Assembly: GCA_964528535.1 (NCBI GenBank)
Contig: CAZGSQ010000004.1
Location: 1 to 64,000, forward strand
Length of the DNA: 64,000 nucleotides
Direction of reading: 5' to 3'
Source: CAINVV01 sp964528535
GTDB lineage: Bacteria; Bacteroidota; Bacteroidia; Bacteroidales; Prolixibacteraceae
The notes under the pieces are model-generated. The model saw only the letters and a program-made list of their open reading frames with translations, searched no databases and had not been told where the DNA came from. This document shows, piece by piece, positions 18,342 to 27,077 of the stretch. How positions within the stretch are numbered: the first letter of the stretch is position 1; every line of letters begins with the position of its first letter. The position numbers and the translations under genes were made by a program.

Positions 18342-19562
18342 ATGGAATACAACACAACGACCTTACCCAACGGGATCCGGCTGATCCATGCAACTGTTGA
18401 TTCACCCGTGGCCCACTGCGGCGTGGTCATCAATACCGGCTCACGCGATGAAGATCCTTCGCAGCAGGGTATGGCACATTTTATTGAGCATACCATCTTC
18501 AAGGGGACTGCAAAACGAAAAGCATACCACATTATCAGCCGGCTCGAAGATGTAGGGGGTGAGATGAATGCCTATACCTCCAAGGAGGAGACCGCTATCC
18601 ATGCCTCCTTCCTCTGCGAATATTACGAGCGCGCCATCGAATTGTTCAGTGATATTCTGATTGACAGCACTTTCCCAGAGAAAGAGTTGAAAAAGGAGCA
18701 GGAGGTAATCGTCGACGAAATCAACTCCTACAACGATTCTCCTTCTGAATTGATTTTCGATGAATTTGAGGAGCTGATCTACGAAGGTCACCCAATGGGC
18801 CGAAGCATCCTGGGTACACCCGAGCTTGTCAGGAGCTTTGCGTCTGACGATATTCGCGGCTTTATAGAAAAGAACTACCATACAGATCAGATGGTGATCT
18901 GCTCGGTGGGAAACATTCCTGGTAAGAAATTCTTTCACCTGGCCATGCGTTATTTTGCAAGATTGTCGCCAAATAGGAGACCCGGAGGTCGGAGCAGGTT
19001 TTCGACTTATCTTCCCAAACTAAAAAAAGTTGAGAAGGGAACTTTTCAGGCACATTGTATCATCGGCGGAGAGGCTTTTGATGTCTATCATCCCGACAGG
19101 CTGCGACTTGTATTGCTCAACAGCATCTTGGGGGGGCAATCCGGCAATTCGAGGCTGAACCTGAGTTTGCGTGAACGAAATGGCATTGCTTACAACCTCG
19201 AATCATCCTACACGGCCTATACCGATACCGGGACTTTGACCATCTATTTTGGAACAGACAGTGAAAATCTGGATCGTGCCTTGACACTTATCGACAAGGA
19301 GATCAAACTTCTGCAGCACAAGGCACTCGGCGGACTTCAACTCAGCAAGGCTAAAAAACAGTTGATCGGACAATTGGCCATGTCGCAGGAGAATCACGAA
19401 GACCTCATGCTGGCCATCGGTAAGAGCATGCTCGTTTTTAACAAAGTGGAGAGTCTTGAGGATATCTACAGGAAAATAGGTGAAATTTCGGCTTTGCAGT
19501 TGATGGATGTCGCCAACAGGGTGCTCGATTCAAGGAAATTGTCGACTTTGATCTACCACTAA
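18342..19562 (+). CDS. M16 family zinc peptidase (processing-peptidase type)
   Basis: A 406-residue single-unit M16 (pitrilysin/MPP-like) peptidase. The inverted zinc motif HFIEH is intact (His46, Glu49 catalytic, His50), with the distal acidic ligand in VIVDEINSYND near residue 126. The C-terminal half carries the RERNGIAYNLESSYTAY region of the second repeat. No signal peptide is seen, so it probably acts in the cytoplasm. Its stop codon overlaps the next start by one base (TAATG), indicating translational coupling. Confidence 0.94.
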   Translation: MEYNTTTLPNGIRLIHATVDSPVAHCGVVINTGSRDEDPSQQGMAHFIEHTIFKGTAKRKAYHIISRLEDVGGEMNAYTSKEETAIHASFLCEYYERAIELFSDILIDSTFPEKELKKEQEVIVDEINSYNDSPSELIFDEFEELIYEGHPMGRSILGTPELVRSFASDDIRGFIEKNYHTDQMVICSVGNIPGKKFFHLAMRYFARLSPNRRPGGRSRFSTYLPKLKKVEKGTFQAHCIIGGEAFDVYHPDRLRLVLLNSILGGQSGNSRLNLSLRERNGIAYNLESSYTAYTDTGTLTIYFGTDSENLDRALTLIDKEIKLLQHKALGGLQLSKAKKQLIGQLAMSQENHEDLMLAIGKSMLVFNKVESLEDIYRKIGEISALQLMDVANRVLDSRKLSTLIYH

Positions 19563-20200
19563 TGAACATGGAGCAACAACTCGAAAATTATATCCTCGCG
19601 CACACCGTCGAAGAGGACCCCCTGCTCGGCAGGTTGTACCGCGAAACCTATCTCCGCCTCGTCAACGGTCGCATGTGTTCGGGTCATCTCCAGGGCAGTA
19701 TCCTGACATTTCTAAGTCGGATGATAGCTCCCCGCAGAATTCTTGAGATCGGAACTTATACCGGCTATTCGGCCATTTGCCTGGCCAAAGGACTTGCCCC
19801 CAACGGAATGCTCCATACCATCGAAATCAACGATGAACTTGAAGAATTTGCGGCAAGCTTTTTTGCAGAAGCCGGATTGCAGGATCAGATCGTTCAGCAT
19901 GTCGGTGACGCAACAGTCATGGTCCCGAAATTGGATGAAAAATTCGAACTGGCCTTTCTGGATGGAGACAAGCGTCAGTATCTTTCTCAATATGAGCTTA
20001 TTCTGCCAAAGATGACGGCCGGAGGGTTGATAATTGCCGACAATACCCTTTGGGGAGGTAAGGTGGTTGGGAAAATCGAACCGAACGACGAACAAACCAT
20101 TTCTATTCTGGCTTTCAATGATTTCGTAAAAAATGATCGCCGCGTTATGGCCACCATTCTTCCCATTCGTGATGGCATGACACTCTTGCAAATCACCTAA
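19562..20200 (+). CDS. Class I SAM-dependent O-methyltransferase
   Basis: A 212-residue methyltransferase of the caffeoyl-CoA/catechol O-methyltransferase-like family. SAM-binding motif I is LEIGTYTGYSAICLA (about residues 60-74), the acidic strand-2 end is HTIEINDELEEFA, and the metal-binding motif LAFLDGDKRQY plus IIADNTLWGGKV are typical of cation-dependent members. The substrate is not predictable. It is coupled to the M16 gene by a one-base overlap, a pairing common in this phylum. Confidence 0.93.
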   Translation: MNMEQQLENYILAHTVEEDPLLGRLYRETYLRLVNGRMCSGHLQGSILTFLSRMIAPRRILEIGTYTGYSAICLAKGLAPNGMLHTIEINDELEEFAASFFAEAGLQDQIVQHVGDATVMVPKLDEKFELAFLDGDKRQYLSQYELILPKMTAGGLIIADNTLWGGKVVGKIEPNDEQTISILAFNDFVKNDRRVMATILPIRDGMTLLQIT

Positions 20201-20291
20201 AGTCTCCTCCCCCCGGTATCACTTTTTCCCAATTTTCATTCTTTCTTCTCCTCAGATTTCCGTAACTTATGGTGTTCTGAAATTGAAAGTT

Positions 20292-21566
20292 ATGAAAGAA
20301 GATTTTCTCCATTTTCTCTGGAAAAACAGTCTGTTTGAGCCTGCTTCCCCGTATACCAACGAAGGCGATCGGGTAGAGGTCATCTCAGCGGGAAGGCACA
20401 ACATTCATGCCGGTCCCGATTTTTTTGATGCCCGAATCCGGATAGGCAAGACCCTCTGGGCGGGAAATGTCGAAATCCACCTCAAGGCCTCAGATTGGAA
20501 CCGGCATGGTCACCAGGCTGATCCGCTTTATGGCAATACCATCCTGCATGTGGTAAAAGAAAACGATGTTGCCGTAAAAAACAGTGCAGGAGCAAGCATC
20601 CCAACCATCGTCATTGGTTGGCCACTGTGGATCGAATACAACTACAATTCCTTGATGCAGCAACATGATTGGGTCAATTGCGCTTCACAGCTTAAAAATG
20701 TTGACAGATTCAGGATCCGCTTCTTCCTCAATGGATTGGCTGTTGAGCGCCTTCAGCAGAAAATTGAAGTGATCGAAAAACGGCTGGAAAGTTCAGCTTT
20801 GAATTGGAACGAGACATTTTACCATTTTCTGGCAAGGAGTTTCGGATTTCGCCAAAATGGTGATCCCTTCGAGATGCTGGCAAGATCCTTGCCCTTATCC
20901 ATCCTGCAACGGCACCAGGATCAACTTCTTCAGCTGGAAGCACTCTTGTTCGGTCAGGCAGGGTTACTTCATGACTCCCTTTTGTTTGACGAGTATCCAC
21001 TCTTGCTGCGAAACGAGTACAAATTTCTTGCTTCCAAATATGGACTCAAACCAATGGCAGGTCACCTTTGGAAATTCATGCGGATGCACCCTTTGAATTT
21101 TCCATCGATCCGGATGGCACAATTTGCAGGCGTCATTCATAATTTTAATTCGCTCTTTTCCAGCCTGATTCAACTGAATAGTCTGGAGGAATACCGTTGT
21201 GTCTTCAGGGCAGTGACCTCCACTTACTGGGACAATCACTACACCTTTCACAAATTGTCGAAGTACCAGAAAAAGGGGATGGGGGAGGACTCCTTCCTGC
21301 TTATCCTGATCAATGTAGTGGTTCCATTTCTTTTCCTCTACGGAGAAAGGCAGAACAAACAGGAACTCAAAGAACACGCACTGAAGCTAATGGAGGAACT
21401 TCCGGCAGAAAGCAATACCATCCTCCGGCACTGGTGCTCCTCCGGCATACAGGCTTGCAACGCCCTCGAATCACAGGCGTTGATTCACCTGCATCACCAA
21501 TATTGTGAACCCCGCCGGTGTCTGACCTGTACGATTGGGCAGCGGTTGATTACTCACTGTCGGTAA
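20292..21566 (+). CDS. DUF2851 family protein
   Basis: A 424-residue protein of the DUF2851 family, which is nearly restricted to Bacteroidota and has no known function. Recognised by the N-terminal region (LHFLWKNSLF ... GRHNIHAGPDFFDARI ... WAGNVEIHLKASDW, with conserved His and Asp) and a Cys-rich C-terminus (CEPRRCLTCTIG). No signal peptide. I use ATG 20292 rather than the TTG three codons upstream. The conserved His/Asp/Glu N-terminus hints at a nuclease-like fold, but this is inference only. Confidence 0.9.
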   Translation: MKEDFLHFLWKNSLFEPASPYTNEGDRVEVISAGRHNIHAGPDFFDARIRIGKTLWAGNVEIHLKASDWNRHGHQADPLYGNTILHVVKENDVAVKNSAGASIPTIVIGWPLWIEYNYNSLMQQHDWVNCASQLKNVDRFRIRFFLNGLAVERLQQKIEVIEKRLESSALNWNETFYHFLARSFGFRQNGDPFEMLARSLPLSILQRHQDQLLQLEALLFGQAGLLHDSLLFDEYPLLLRNEYKFLASKYGLKPMAGHLWKFMRMHPLNFPSIRMAQFAGVIHNFNSLFSSLIQLNSLEEYRCVFRAVTSTYWDNHYTFHKLSKYQKKGMGEDSFLLILINVVVPFLFLYGERQNKQELKEHALKLMEELPAESNTILRHWCSSGIQACNALESQALIHLHHQYCEPRRCLTCTIGQRLITHCR

Positions 21567-21618
21567 AATACTCCAAACTCCATGTACTTTACCCCTCAAA
21601 TAAAAGAATAAAAGCCAC

Positions 21619-21649
21619 TTGCAAGTAACATGATTATTCTGTAATTTCG
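21619..21649 (+). promoter_or_regulatory. Candidate promoter of rpsO
   Basis: TTG (21619-21621), a 20-base spacer, and TAATTTCG (21642-21649), one mismatch from TAnnTTTG. This would place the transcript start near 21655 and give a 75-base leader for S15. Confidence 0.45.
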
Positions 21650-21729
21650 CCACCAATTAATGCCCCACCGTTGTGATCGAACTCGAATTCTGCGGAGTGG
21701 CTATTGTATCATTGATAAAACAATTTGTT

Positions 21730-21999
21730 ATGTATTTGAATCCTGAAGTTAAAAAGACATTTTTCGAGAAGTTTGGCAAGAGTGCTACCGATACAGGTAC
21801 CTCCGAAGGACAGATTGCCCTCTTCTCACACCGAATCAATCACCTGACAGAGCACTTGAAATTGAACAAGAAAGATTTCAGTACCCAGCGTGCCCTGATC
21901 TCCATGGTAGGAAAAAGACGCTCTTTGCTCGATTACCTGAAACGCAAAGACATTGAACGCTACCGTGCCATCATCAAAGAATTGAATCTTCGTAAATAA
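21730..21999 (+). CDS. rpsO: Small ribosomal subunit protein S15
   Basis: Primary 16S rRNA-binding protein of the 30S platform. From ATG 21730 the protein has 89 residues, the family length, with TGTSEGQIALFSHRINHLTEHL and the C-terminal RRSLLDYLKRKDIERYRAII signature. The longer open frame upstream (from 21673) does not match S15 and is not used. It precedes pnp, the classic rpsO-pnp order. Confidence 0.98.
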   Translation: MYLNPEVKKTFFEKFGKSATDTGTSEGQIALFSHRINHLTEHLKLNKKDFSTQRALISMVGKRRSLLDYLKRKDIERYRAIIKELNLRK

Positions 22000-22011
22000 G
22001 CGAACAACCTC

Positions 22012-22039
22012 AAAAGGCAATTTTCGGATTGCCTTTTTT
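22012..22039 (+). terminator. Terminator between rpsO and pnp
   Basis: Ten bases aaaaggcaat (22012-22021) pair exactly with 22028-22037 around a six-base loop, followed by T residues to 22039. It lies 12 bases after the rpsO stop. Partial read-through could tune pnp expression; alternatively pnp has its own promoter in the following 60 bases. Confidence 0.88.
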
Positions 22040-22100
22040 GCATCATTCAATTCCGCTCCCCCTGTTCGAAAAAGAAAACAATTTAAAGTTTTACGAAATT

Positions 22101-24389
22101 ATGTATAAAGTTATTAATAAGACGATTGACCTGGGTGATGGAAGAATTATCCAGATCGAGACCGGTAAACTGGCCAAGCAAGCCGACGGTGCAGTGGTCG
22201 TGAAGATGGGTGATACCATGTTGCTGGCAACTGTTGTTTCCGCCAATGAAGCGGCTGCGAATGTTGATTTCATGCCATTATCTGTCGATTACCGCGAGAA
22301 ATTCTCTGCTGCGGGAAGATTTCCGGGTGGATTCATGAAGCGGGAGGCTCGTCCTTCTGATGATGAAATTCTGATAGCACGTCTCGTTGACAGAGCGCTG
22401 CGTCCACTTTTCCCGGATGATTACCACGCTGAAACGGCCGTCATGATCACCCTGATCTCCTCCGGTAAGAACGAAATGCCCGATTCATTGGCTGGATTGG
22501 CTGCCTCCGCCGCCATCGCAGTTTCAAATATACCCTTCAATGGTCCCATCTCCGAAGTTCGTGTTGCACGCATCAAGGGGGCATTTGTCCTGAATCCTTC
22601 TGCCGAGCAGTTGTCAGAAGCCGATATTGACATCATGGTAGGTGCCTCTTACGACAACATCATGATGGTGGAAGGCGAAATGGATGAAGTCTCCGAAGCA
22701 GAAATGCTCGAAGCCATCAAAATTGCGCACGATAACATCAAGATCCACTGCAAGATACAGGAAGAGCTGGCAGCCGAAGTAGGTGTCGTCAAACGCACCT
22801 ATTGCCATGAGGAAAACGATGAAACATTGCGTGCAGAGATTTGGAAAGCAACTTACGACAAAGTTTACGAAGTTGCCCGCAACCTGATCAACGACAAGCA
22901 TCTTCGTTATGCATCCTTTGCCAAGGTAAAAGAAGATTTTACAGTGGCTTACAGCGAAGGCAAAGAGGCAGGAGCGGTCAACAAGACCTTGATCGGGAAA
23001 TATTACCATGATGTCGAGAAAGAGGCCATGCGTCGCATGATCCTGGATGAAGGAATTCGTCTGGACGGTAGATCTACCACCGAAATTCGGGCAATTTGGG
23101 GCGAGGTCGATTACCTGCCGGGATCTCACGGTTCCTCCATCTTTACCCGCGGTGAAACACAATCTCTGAGCAGCGTCACACTGGGTACGAAAATGGACGA
23201 GAAAATCATCGACAACGTTACCTTCAAAGGAAAAGAACGCTTCCTGCTGCACTACAACTTCCCACCATTCAGCACGGGTGAATCCAAAACACCAAGGGGA
23301 TTGTCGCGTCGCGAAATCGGTCATGGAAACCTGGCCCATCGTGCGTTGAAGAGAATGATCCCCGAAGGATTCCCTTACATCGTAAGGATCGTTTCTGATA
23401 TCCTGGAATCCAATGGATCTTCCTCAATGGCTACTGTTTGCGCCGGTACAATGGCCATGCTCGATGCAGGTATCAACATGAAACGCCCCGTTTCCGGGAT
23501 CGCCATGGGACTGATCACCGATAAAAATTCAAGCAAATTCGCAGTACTTTCTGATATACTTGGTGACGAAGATCACCTTGGTGACATGGATTTTAAAGTC
23601 ACAGGAACCGAAAAAGGAATAACGGCTACCCAAATGGACATCAAGGTCGACGGTTTGTCGTACGAAGTACTGGCCAAAGCCTTGCAGCAAGCCAAAGAGG
23701 GCCGCGAACACATCCTGGGCAAAGTGCTCGAAGTGATCAGTATCCCACGTGAGGACTACAAACCAAATGTTCCCCGTATTGTGAAGATGACCATTCCAAA
23801 GGATATGATTGGACCAGTTATTGGACCCGGTGGAAAAATTATACAACAAATTCAGGCTGATACGAAGGCCACCATCGCCATCGAAGAGATCGATGACATG
23901 GGTTATGTTGAGATCAGCGCTCCCGATAAATCATCGATCGACGCTGCGGTTGCACGCATCCGCGCCATCGTAGCCCTTCCGGAACCCGGAGAAATCTATG
24001 AAGGAAAGGTGAAGTCAATCGTTCAGTTCGGCGCTTTTGTTGAAATTATGCCGGGCAAAGAGGGATTGCTGCATGTGTCTGAGTTCGACTGGAAAAGAAT
24101 AGAAAAACCCGAAGATGTGCTCAGCGTGGGTGACATCGTGAAGGTGAAATTGTTGGAAGTGGAACAACGGACGGGGAAACTGAAACTCTCCATGAAGGCA
24201 CTCATGCCAAAACCGGAAGGTTTTGTCGAAAGGGAACAAGGTCGTGGCGACAGAGATCATGGTCGTGGCGACAGGGATCATGGACGCGGTGACAGAGACT
24301 TTGGACGTAACGAAAGACCCCCTTTTCAAGGTGAGGAGCGGAAGGCACCTTCGCACAGCCACTCTCTGCGCAAACCAAATCAGGAATAA
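22101..24389 (+). CDS. pnp: Polynucleotide phosphorylase
   Basis: 3'-5' exoribonuclease that degrades RNA phosphorolytically. From ATG 22101 it has 762 residues: two RNase PH-like domains (first with YREKFSAAGRFPGGFMKRE, second with GKERFLLHYNFPPFSTGE and the active-site region DILGDEDHLGDMDFKV), a KH domain (GPVIGPGGKIIQQIQ) and an S1 domain (GEIYEGKVKSIVQFGAFVE). The C-terminus adds a charged tail with three GRGDRD-type repeats. The TTG-led extension from 22029 overlaps the rpsO terminator and is rejected as start. Confidence 0.98.
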   Translation: MYKVINKTIDLGDGRIIQIETGKLAKQADGAVVVKMGDTMLLATVVSANEAAANVDFMPLSVDYREKFSAAGRFPGGFMKREARPSDDEILIARLVDRALRPLFPDDYHAETAVMITLISSGKNEMPDSLAGLAASAAIAVSNIPFNGPISEVRVARIKGAFVLNPSAEQLSEADIDIMVGASYDNIMMVEGEMDEVSEAEMLEAIKIAHDNIKIHCKIQEELAAEVGVVKRTYCHEENDETLRAEIWKATYDKVYEVARNLINDKHLRYASFAKVKEDFTVAYSEGKEAGAVNKTLIGKYYHDVEKEAMRRMILDEGIRLDGRSTTEIRAIWGEVDYLPGSHGSSIFTRGETQSLSSVTLGTKMDEKIIDNVTFKGKERFLLHYNFPPFSTGESKTPRGLSRREIGHGNLAHRALKRMIPEGFPYIVRIVSDILESNGSSSMATVCAGTMAMLDAGINMKRPVSGIAMGLITDKNSSKFAVLSDILGDEDHLGDMDFKVTGTEKGITATQMDIKVDGLSYEVLAKALQQAKEGREHILGKVLEVISIPREDYKPNVPRIVKMTIPKDMIGPVIGPGGKIIQQIQADTKATIAIEEIDDMGYVEISAPDKSSIDAAVARIRAIVALPEPGEIYEGKVKSIVQFGAFVEIMPGKEGLLHVSEFDWKRIEKPEDVLSVGDIVKVKLLEVEQRTGKLKLSMKALMPKPEGFVEREQGRGDRDHGRGDRDHGRGDRDFGRNERPPFQGEERKAPSHSHSLRKPNQE
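24240..24302 (+). repeat. Three 21-bp tandem repeats in the pnp tail
   Basis: Units at 24240-24260, 24261-24281 and 24282-24302 encode GRGDRDH, GRGDRDH and GRGDRDF. The first two units differ by one base; the third has several changes, mostly synonymous. They form a basic, RGD/RGG-like disordered tail behind the S1 domain. Confidence 0.9.
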
Positions 24390-24408
24390 AAAATTTGTAC
24401 ATAGTTGG

Positions 24409-24440
24409 AAATGCCCGTTAACAGCGGGCATTTTTATTTT
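24409..24440 (+). terminator. Terminator after pnp
   Basis: The stem atgcccg (24411-24417) pairs with cgggcat (24425-24431), extended by two A-T pairs, with a seven-base loop and a T-rich tail. It lies 20 bases after the pnp stop. Confidence 0.92.
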
Positions 24441-24476
24441 TACATTTAGCGATTCAACAAAAATATTTGAAGCGGG

Positions 24477-25133
24477 ATGATGAGTCTTGATTTTCTGGTG
24501 ATTGAAGGCAATATCGGGGCAGGGAAAACGACCTTTGCCAACATGCTGGGTGAGGAATTTGATGCCAAACTGATTCTGGAACGGTTCGCTGAGAACCCCT
24601 TCCTTCCTAAATTCTATACCGATCCGGAGAAATACTCTTTCCCCCTCGAACTCTCTTTTCTTGCCGAAAGATACGGACAGTTGAAAAAGGAGCTGACCAA
24701 CAGGGATCTGTTCCACCAAAATACCATCTCCGACTACTATTTCATGAAATCGCTCATCTTTGCCCAAAATACGCTGGCACAGGATGAATACAATCTTTAC
24801 CGTAATTTTTTCGACATCATCTATGAACGACTACCCAAACCCGATCTCTTTGTTTACCTGCATCTCCCTGAAGATCAGTTAATCATAAATATTCGAAAGC
24901 GGGGTAGGGAGTATGAACAGTCGATAGATGCCGAATATTTAAAAAAAATAAAGGAAGGCTATTTCACTTTTTTCTCCCAGCAAAGCGACTTTCCTGTATT
25001 GATTGTGGATACTTCAAGGATTGATTTTGTGAAAAGGAAGGAAGATTATGCGATGCTTAAAGATTTAATTGTTAGGCCAGTAGATTGGACCGGAATCAAA
25101 AGGGAGATTTTACTTCCCGGGGTTTCACAATAG
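24477..25133 (+). CDS. Deoxynucleoside kinase
   Basis: A 218-residue kinase of the deoxyadenosine/deoxyguanosine kinase (dNK) family, which salvages deoxynucleosides by 5'-phosphorylation. P-loop GNIGAGKTT (residues 11-19, Lys17), substrate-site ERFAENPFLPKFYTDP, and the LID-type Arg motif IRKRGREYEQ are present. Two adjacent ATG codons (24477, 24480) are possible starts; either gives the same fold. It sits after the pnp terminator and is probably transcribed separately. Confidence 0.93.
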   Translation: MMSLDFLVIEGNIGAGKTTFANMLGEEFDAKLILERFAENPFLPKFYTDPEKYSFPLELSFLAERYGQLKKELTNRDLFHQNTISDYYFMKSLIFAQNTLAQDEYNLYRNFFDIIYERLPKPDLFVYLHLPEDQLIINIRKRGREYEQSIDAEYLKKIKEGYFTFFSQQSDFPVLIVDTSRIDFVKRKEDYAMLKDLIVRPVDWTGIKREILLPGVSQ

Positions 25134-25228
25134 CATCTGATTCCTGTGTTTCTTTGGCGAAAAATTATAATTTTGTCGGCTTAAGAATCAAAATATCAAT
25201 TGTAACTATTAATGCTTAAGGTTTTTTT

Positions 25229-26986
25229 ATGAAGAAAGTTAATTTGATCCTACCCGTGTTTTTTACATTGAGTGCGTTCGTCATAACGGGATGTTCCTCT
25301 TTGAAGAAGATGCAGAAAGACGCTGATCTGGTAACCTATACAGTTGTTCCCGAAATATTGGAAACACATGCAGGCAAAGTAGATGCCACTATTCAGAGTC
25401 AGATTCCGTCAAAATATTTTGCCAAAAAAGTTACGCTAACCGTGACCCCGGTGCTCAAATTTGCCGGAAACGAAACCGTACTTACGCCTTATGTACTGCA
25501 AGGAGAAAGCGTAAAAGCCAACAACAAGGTGATTGTCTTTCAGACTGGCGGAAGCAACAGTTACAAAGGCACTGTAGCCTATTCAAAGGAGATGCTGCGA
25601 TCCGATCTTGAACTTCACATCAAGGCCACACAGGGAAATAAATCTGTTGATTTCCTTCCAAAAATCATTGCCAAAGGTGTAATAGCTACTTCAACACTCG
25701 TCGACAATAGTCCTCTGGCGATTTCCGGGGTACTGAAAAAGGCCAATTCAACAGGTATTTACGATCCAACGACAGATAAATACCAACGGATAGTACCGGA
25801 TGCCTACATGGCCGACCTGGTCTATCTGATCAACAGTTCTGAGGTAAGAAGCAAAGAGCTGACCAAAGCTGAGATTGATCATCTGAACAAATATATTGTT
25901 GAGGCCTACAATGCCGATCGGAAAGAGTTGAAGAGCGTGGAGGTTTCTGCCTATGCTTCGCCGGATGGCGGTCTGGACCTCAATTCCAAATTGGCAGGAA
26001 AACGTGAAGGGACAGCAAGCAGCGTAGTTGAGAACGACATGAAGAAGAACAAGGTAAAAGCCGATCTGACTTCAAAAAACACTCCGGAAGATTGGGAAGG
26101 GTTTAAAAATTTAATGGAAAAATCCAATATCCAGGACAAAGATCTTATTTTGAGAGTATTGGCAATGTATTCTGATCCTGAAGTGCGTGAACGTGAAATA
26201 AAAAACCTCTCTTCTGCCTTCACAAAAGTGGCAGATGAGATCTTGCCAAAATTGAGACGTGCCAAAATTACCGCCAACGTTAATCTGGTTGGAAAAACTG
26301 ATGCCGAGATTGGTAAACTAGCGGATTCTGATCCATCTAAATTGAATCAGGCTGAGCTGATGTATGCAGCATCGCTCACCAATGATGCTGCCAAACAAAA
26401 GGCCATCTATGCCAGCTTTGCCAAAACTTACCCCGACGACTGGAGAGGCTTTAATGACCTGGGTTATGTCGAAATGAATGAGGGTGATTTTGCTGCTGCC
26501 GCTGCCAATTTTCTGAAAGCCGACAGGTTGGATTCAAAAAATCCGATTGTACAGAACAACCTGGGATGCATTGCCTTGAAAAATGGTGAGTTGTCCAAAG
26601 CAGAAGAACTCTTTGGAGCGGCTTCGGGCGCTGGGAAAGAGGTCAAGGAAAACTTGGGAATCGTGAAGATCAAGCAGGGCGATTATGATACTGCCGTGAA
26701 ATATCTGGGCGAAACTTCCTCCAGTTATGCCAATCGTGGCCTCGCACAGATTTTGAATGGCGACAACAATGGAGCCTTGAAGACATTAAATGGAGCGCCA
26801 GTAGAATCTGGTCGTATTGCCTACCTGAAAGCCATCGTTTATGCCCGGACTGGAAAATCAAGTCCGATGTACGAAGCGCTGGTAAATGCCATGAAGAAGG
26901 ATCCAGCCTACAAAGCCATCGCGGCGAATGACCTCGAATTCGCTAAATTTGCCAATGATCAGAATTTCAAACTGTTGTTTCAGTAA
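25229..26986 (+). CDS. Lipoprotein with OmpA-like middle region and TPR-type C-terminus
   Basis: A 585-residue exported protein; lipobox VITGC (Cys22). The first 200 residues are beta-rich and of unknown type; residues about 235-275 (VEVSAYASPDGGLDLNSKLA) resemble the periplasmic OmpA peptidoglycan-binding motif; residues about 375-570 are helical repeats of TPR type (DWRGFNDLGYVEMNEGDFAAA, then NPIVQNNLGCIALKNGELSKA). It may tether the outer membrane to peptidoglycan or scaffold other proteins, as inferred from domains. A TAATTTTG box at 25168-25175 is a candidate -7 element. I do not recognise a named gene. Confidence 0.8.
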   Translation: MKKVNLILPVFFTLSAFVITGCSSLKKMQKDADLVTYTVVPEILETHAGKVDATIQSQIPSKYFAKKVTLTVTPVLKFAGNETVLTPYVLQGESVKANNKVIVFQTGGSNSYKGTVAYSKEMLRSDLELHIKATQGNKSVDFLPKIIAKGVIATSTLVDNSPLAISGVLKKANSTGIYDPTTDKYQRIVPDAYMADLVYLINSSEVRSKELTKAEIDHLNKYIVEAYNADRKELKSVEVSAYASPDGGLDLNSKLAGKREGTASSVVENDMKKNKVKADLTSKNTPEDWEGFKNLMEKSNIQDKDLILRVLAMYSDPEVREREIKNLSSAFTKVADEILPKLRRAKITANVNLVGKTDAEIGKLADSDPSKLNQAELMYAASLTNDAAKQKAIYASFAKTYPDDWRGFNDLGYVEMNEGDFAAAAANFLKADRLDSKNPIVQNNLGCIALKNGELSKAEELFGAASGAGKEVKENLGIVKIKQGDYDTAVKYLGETSSSYANRGLAQILNGDNNGALKTLNGAPVESGRIAYLKAIVYARTGKSSPMYEALVNAMKKDPAYKAIAANDLEFAKFANDQNFKLLFQ

Positions 26987-27008
26987 GCGATTGACTTTGG
27001 AATAGTGT

Positions 27009-27039
27009 AAAAAAGGTATCCATGGGGTGCCTTTTTTTT
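27009..27039 (+). terminator. Terminator between convergent genes
   Basis: ggtatcc (27015-27021) pairs with gggtgcc (27025-27031), including two G-T pairs, around a three-base loop. An A tract precedes and eight T follow, so it may work for the lipoprotein gene and, less well, for the efflux operon on the other strand. Confidence 0.85.
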
Positions 27040-27077
27040 ATTGCAAAAATTTGACAAGGATGCAGACAAATTTACAT

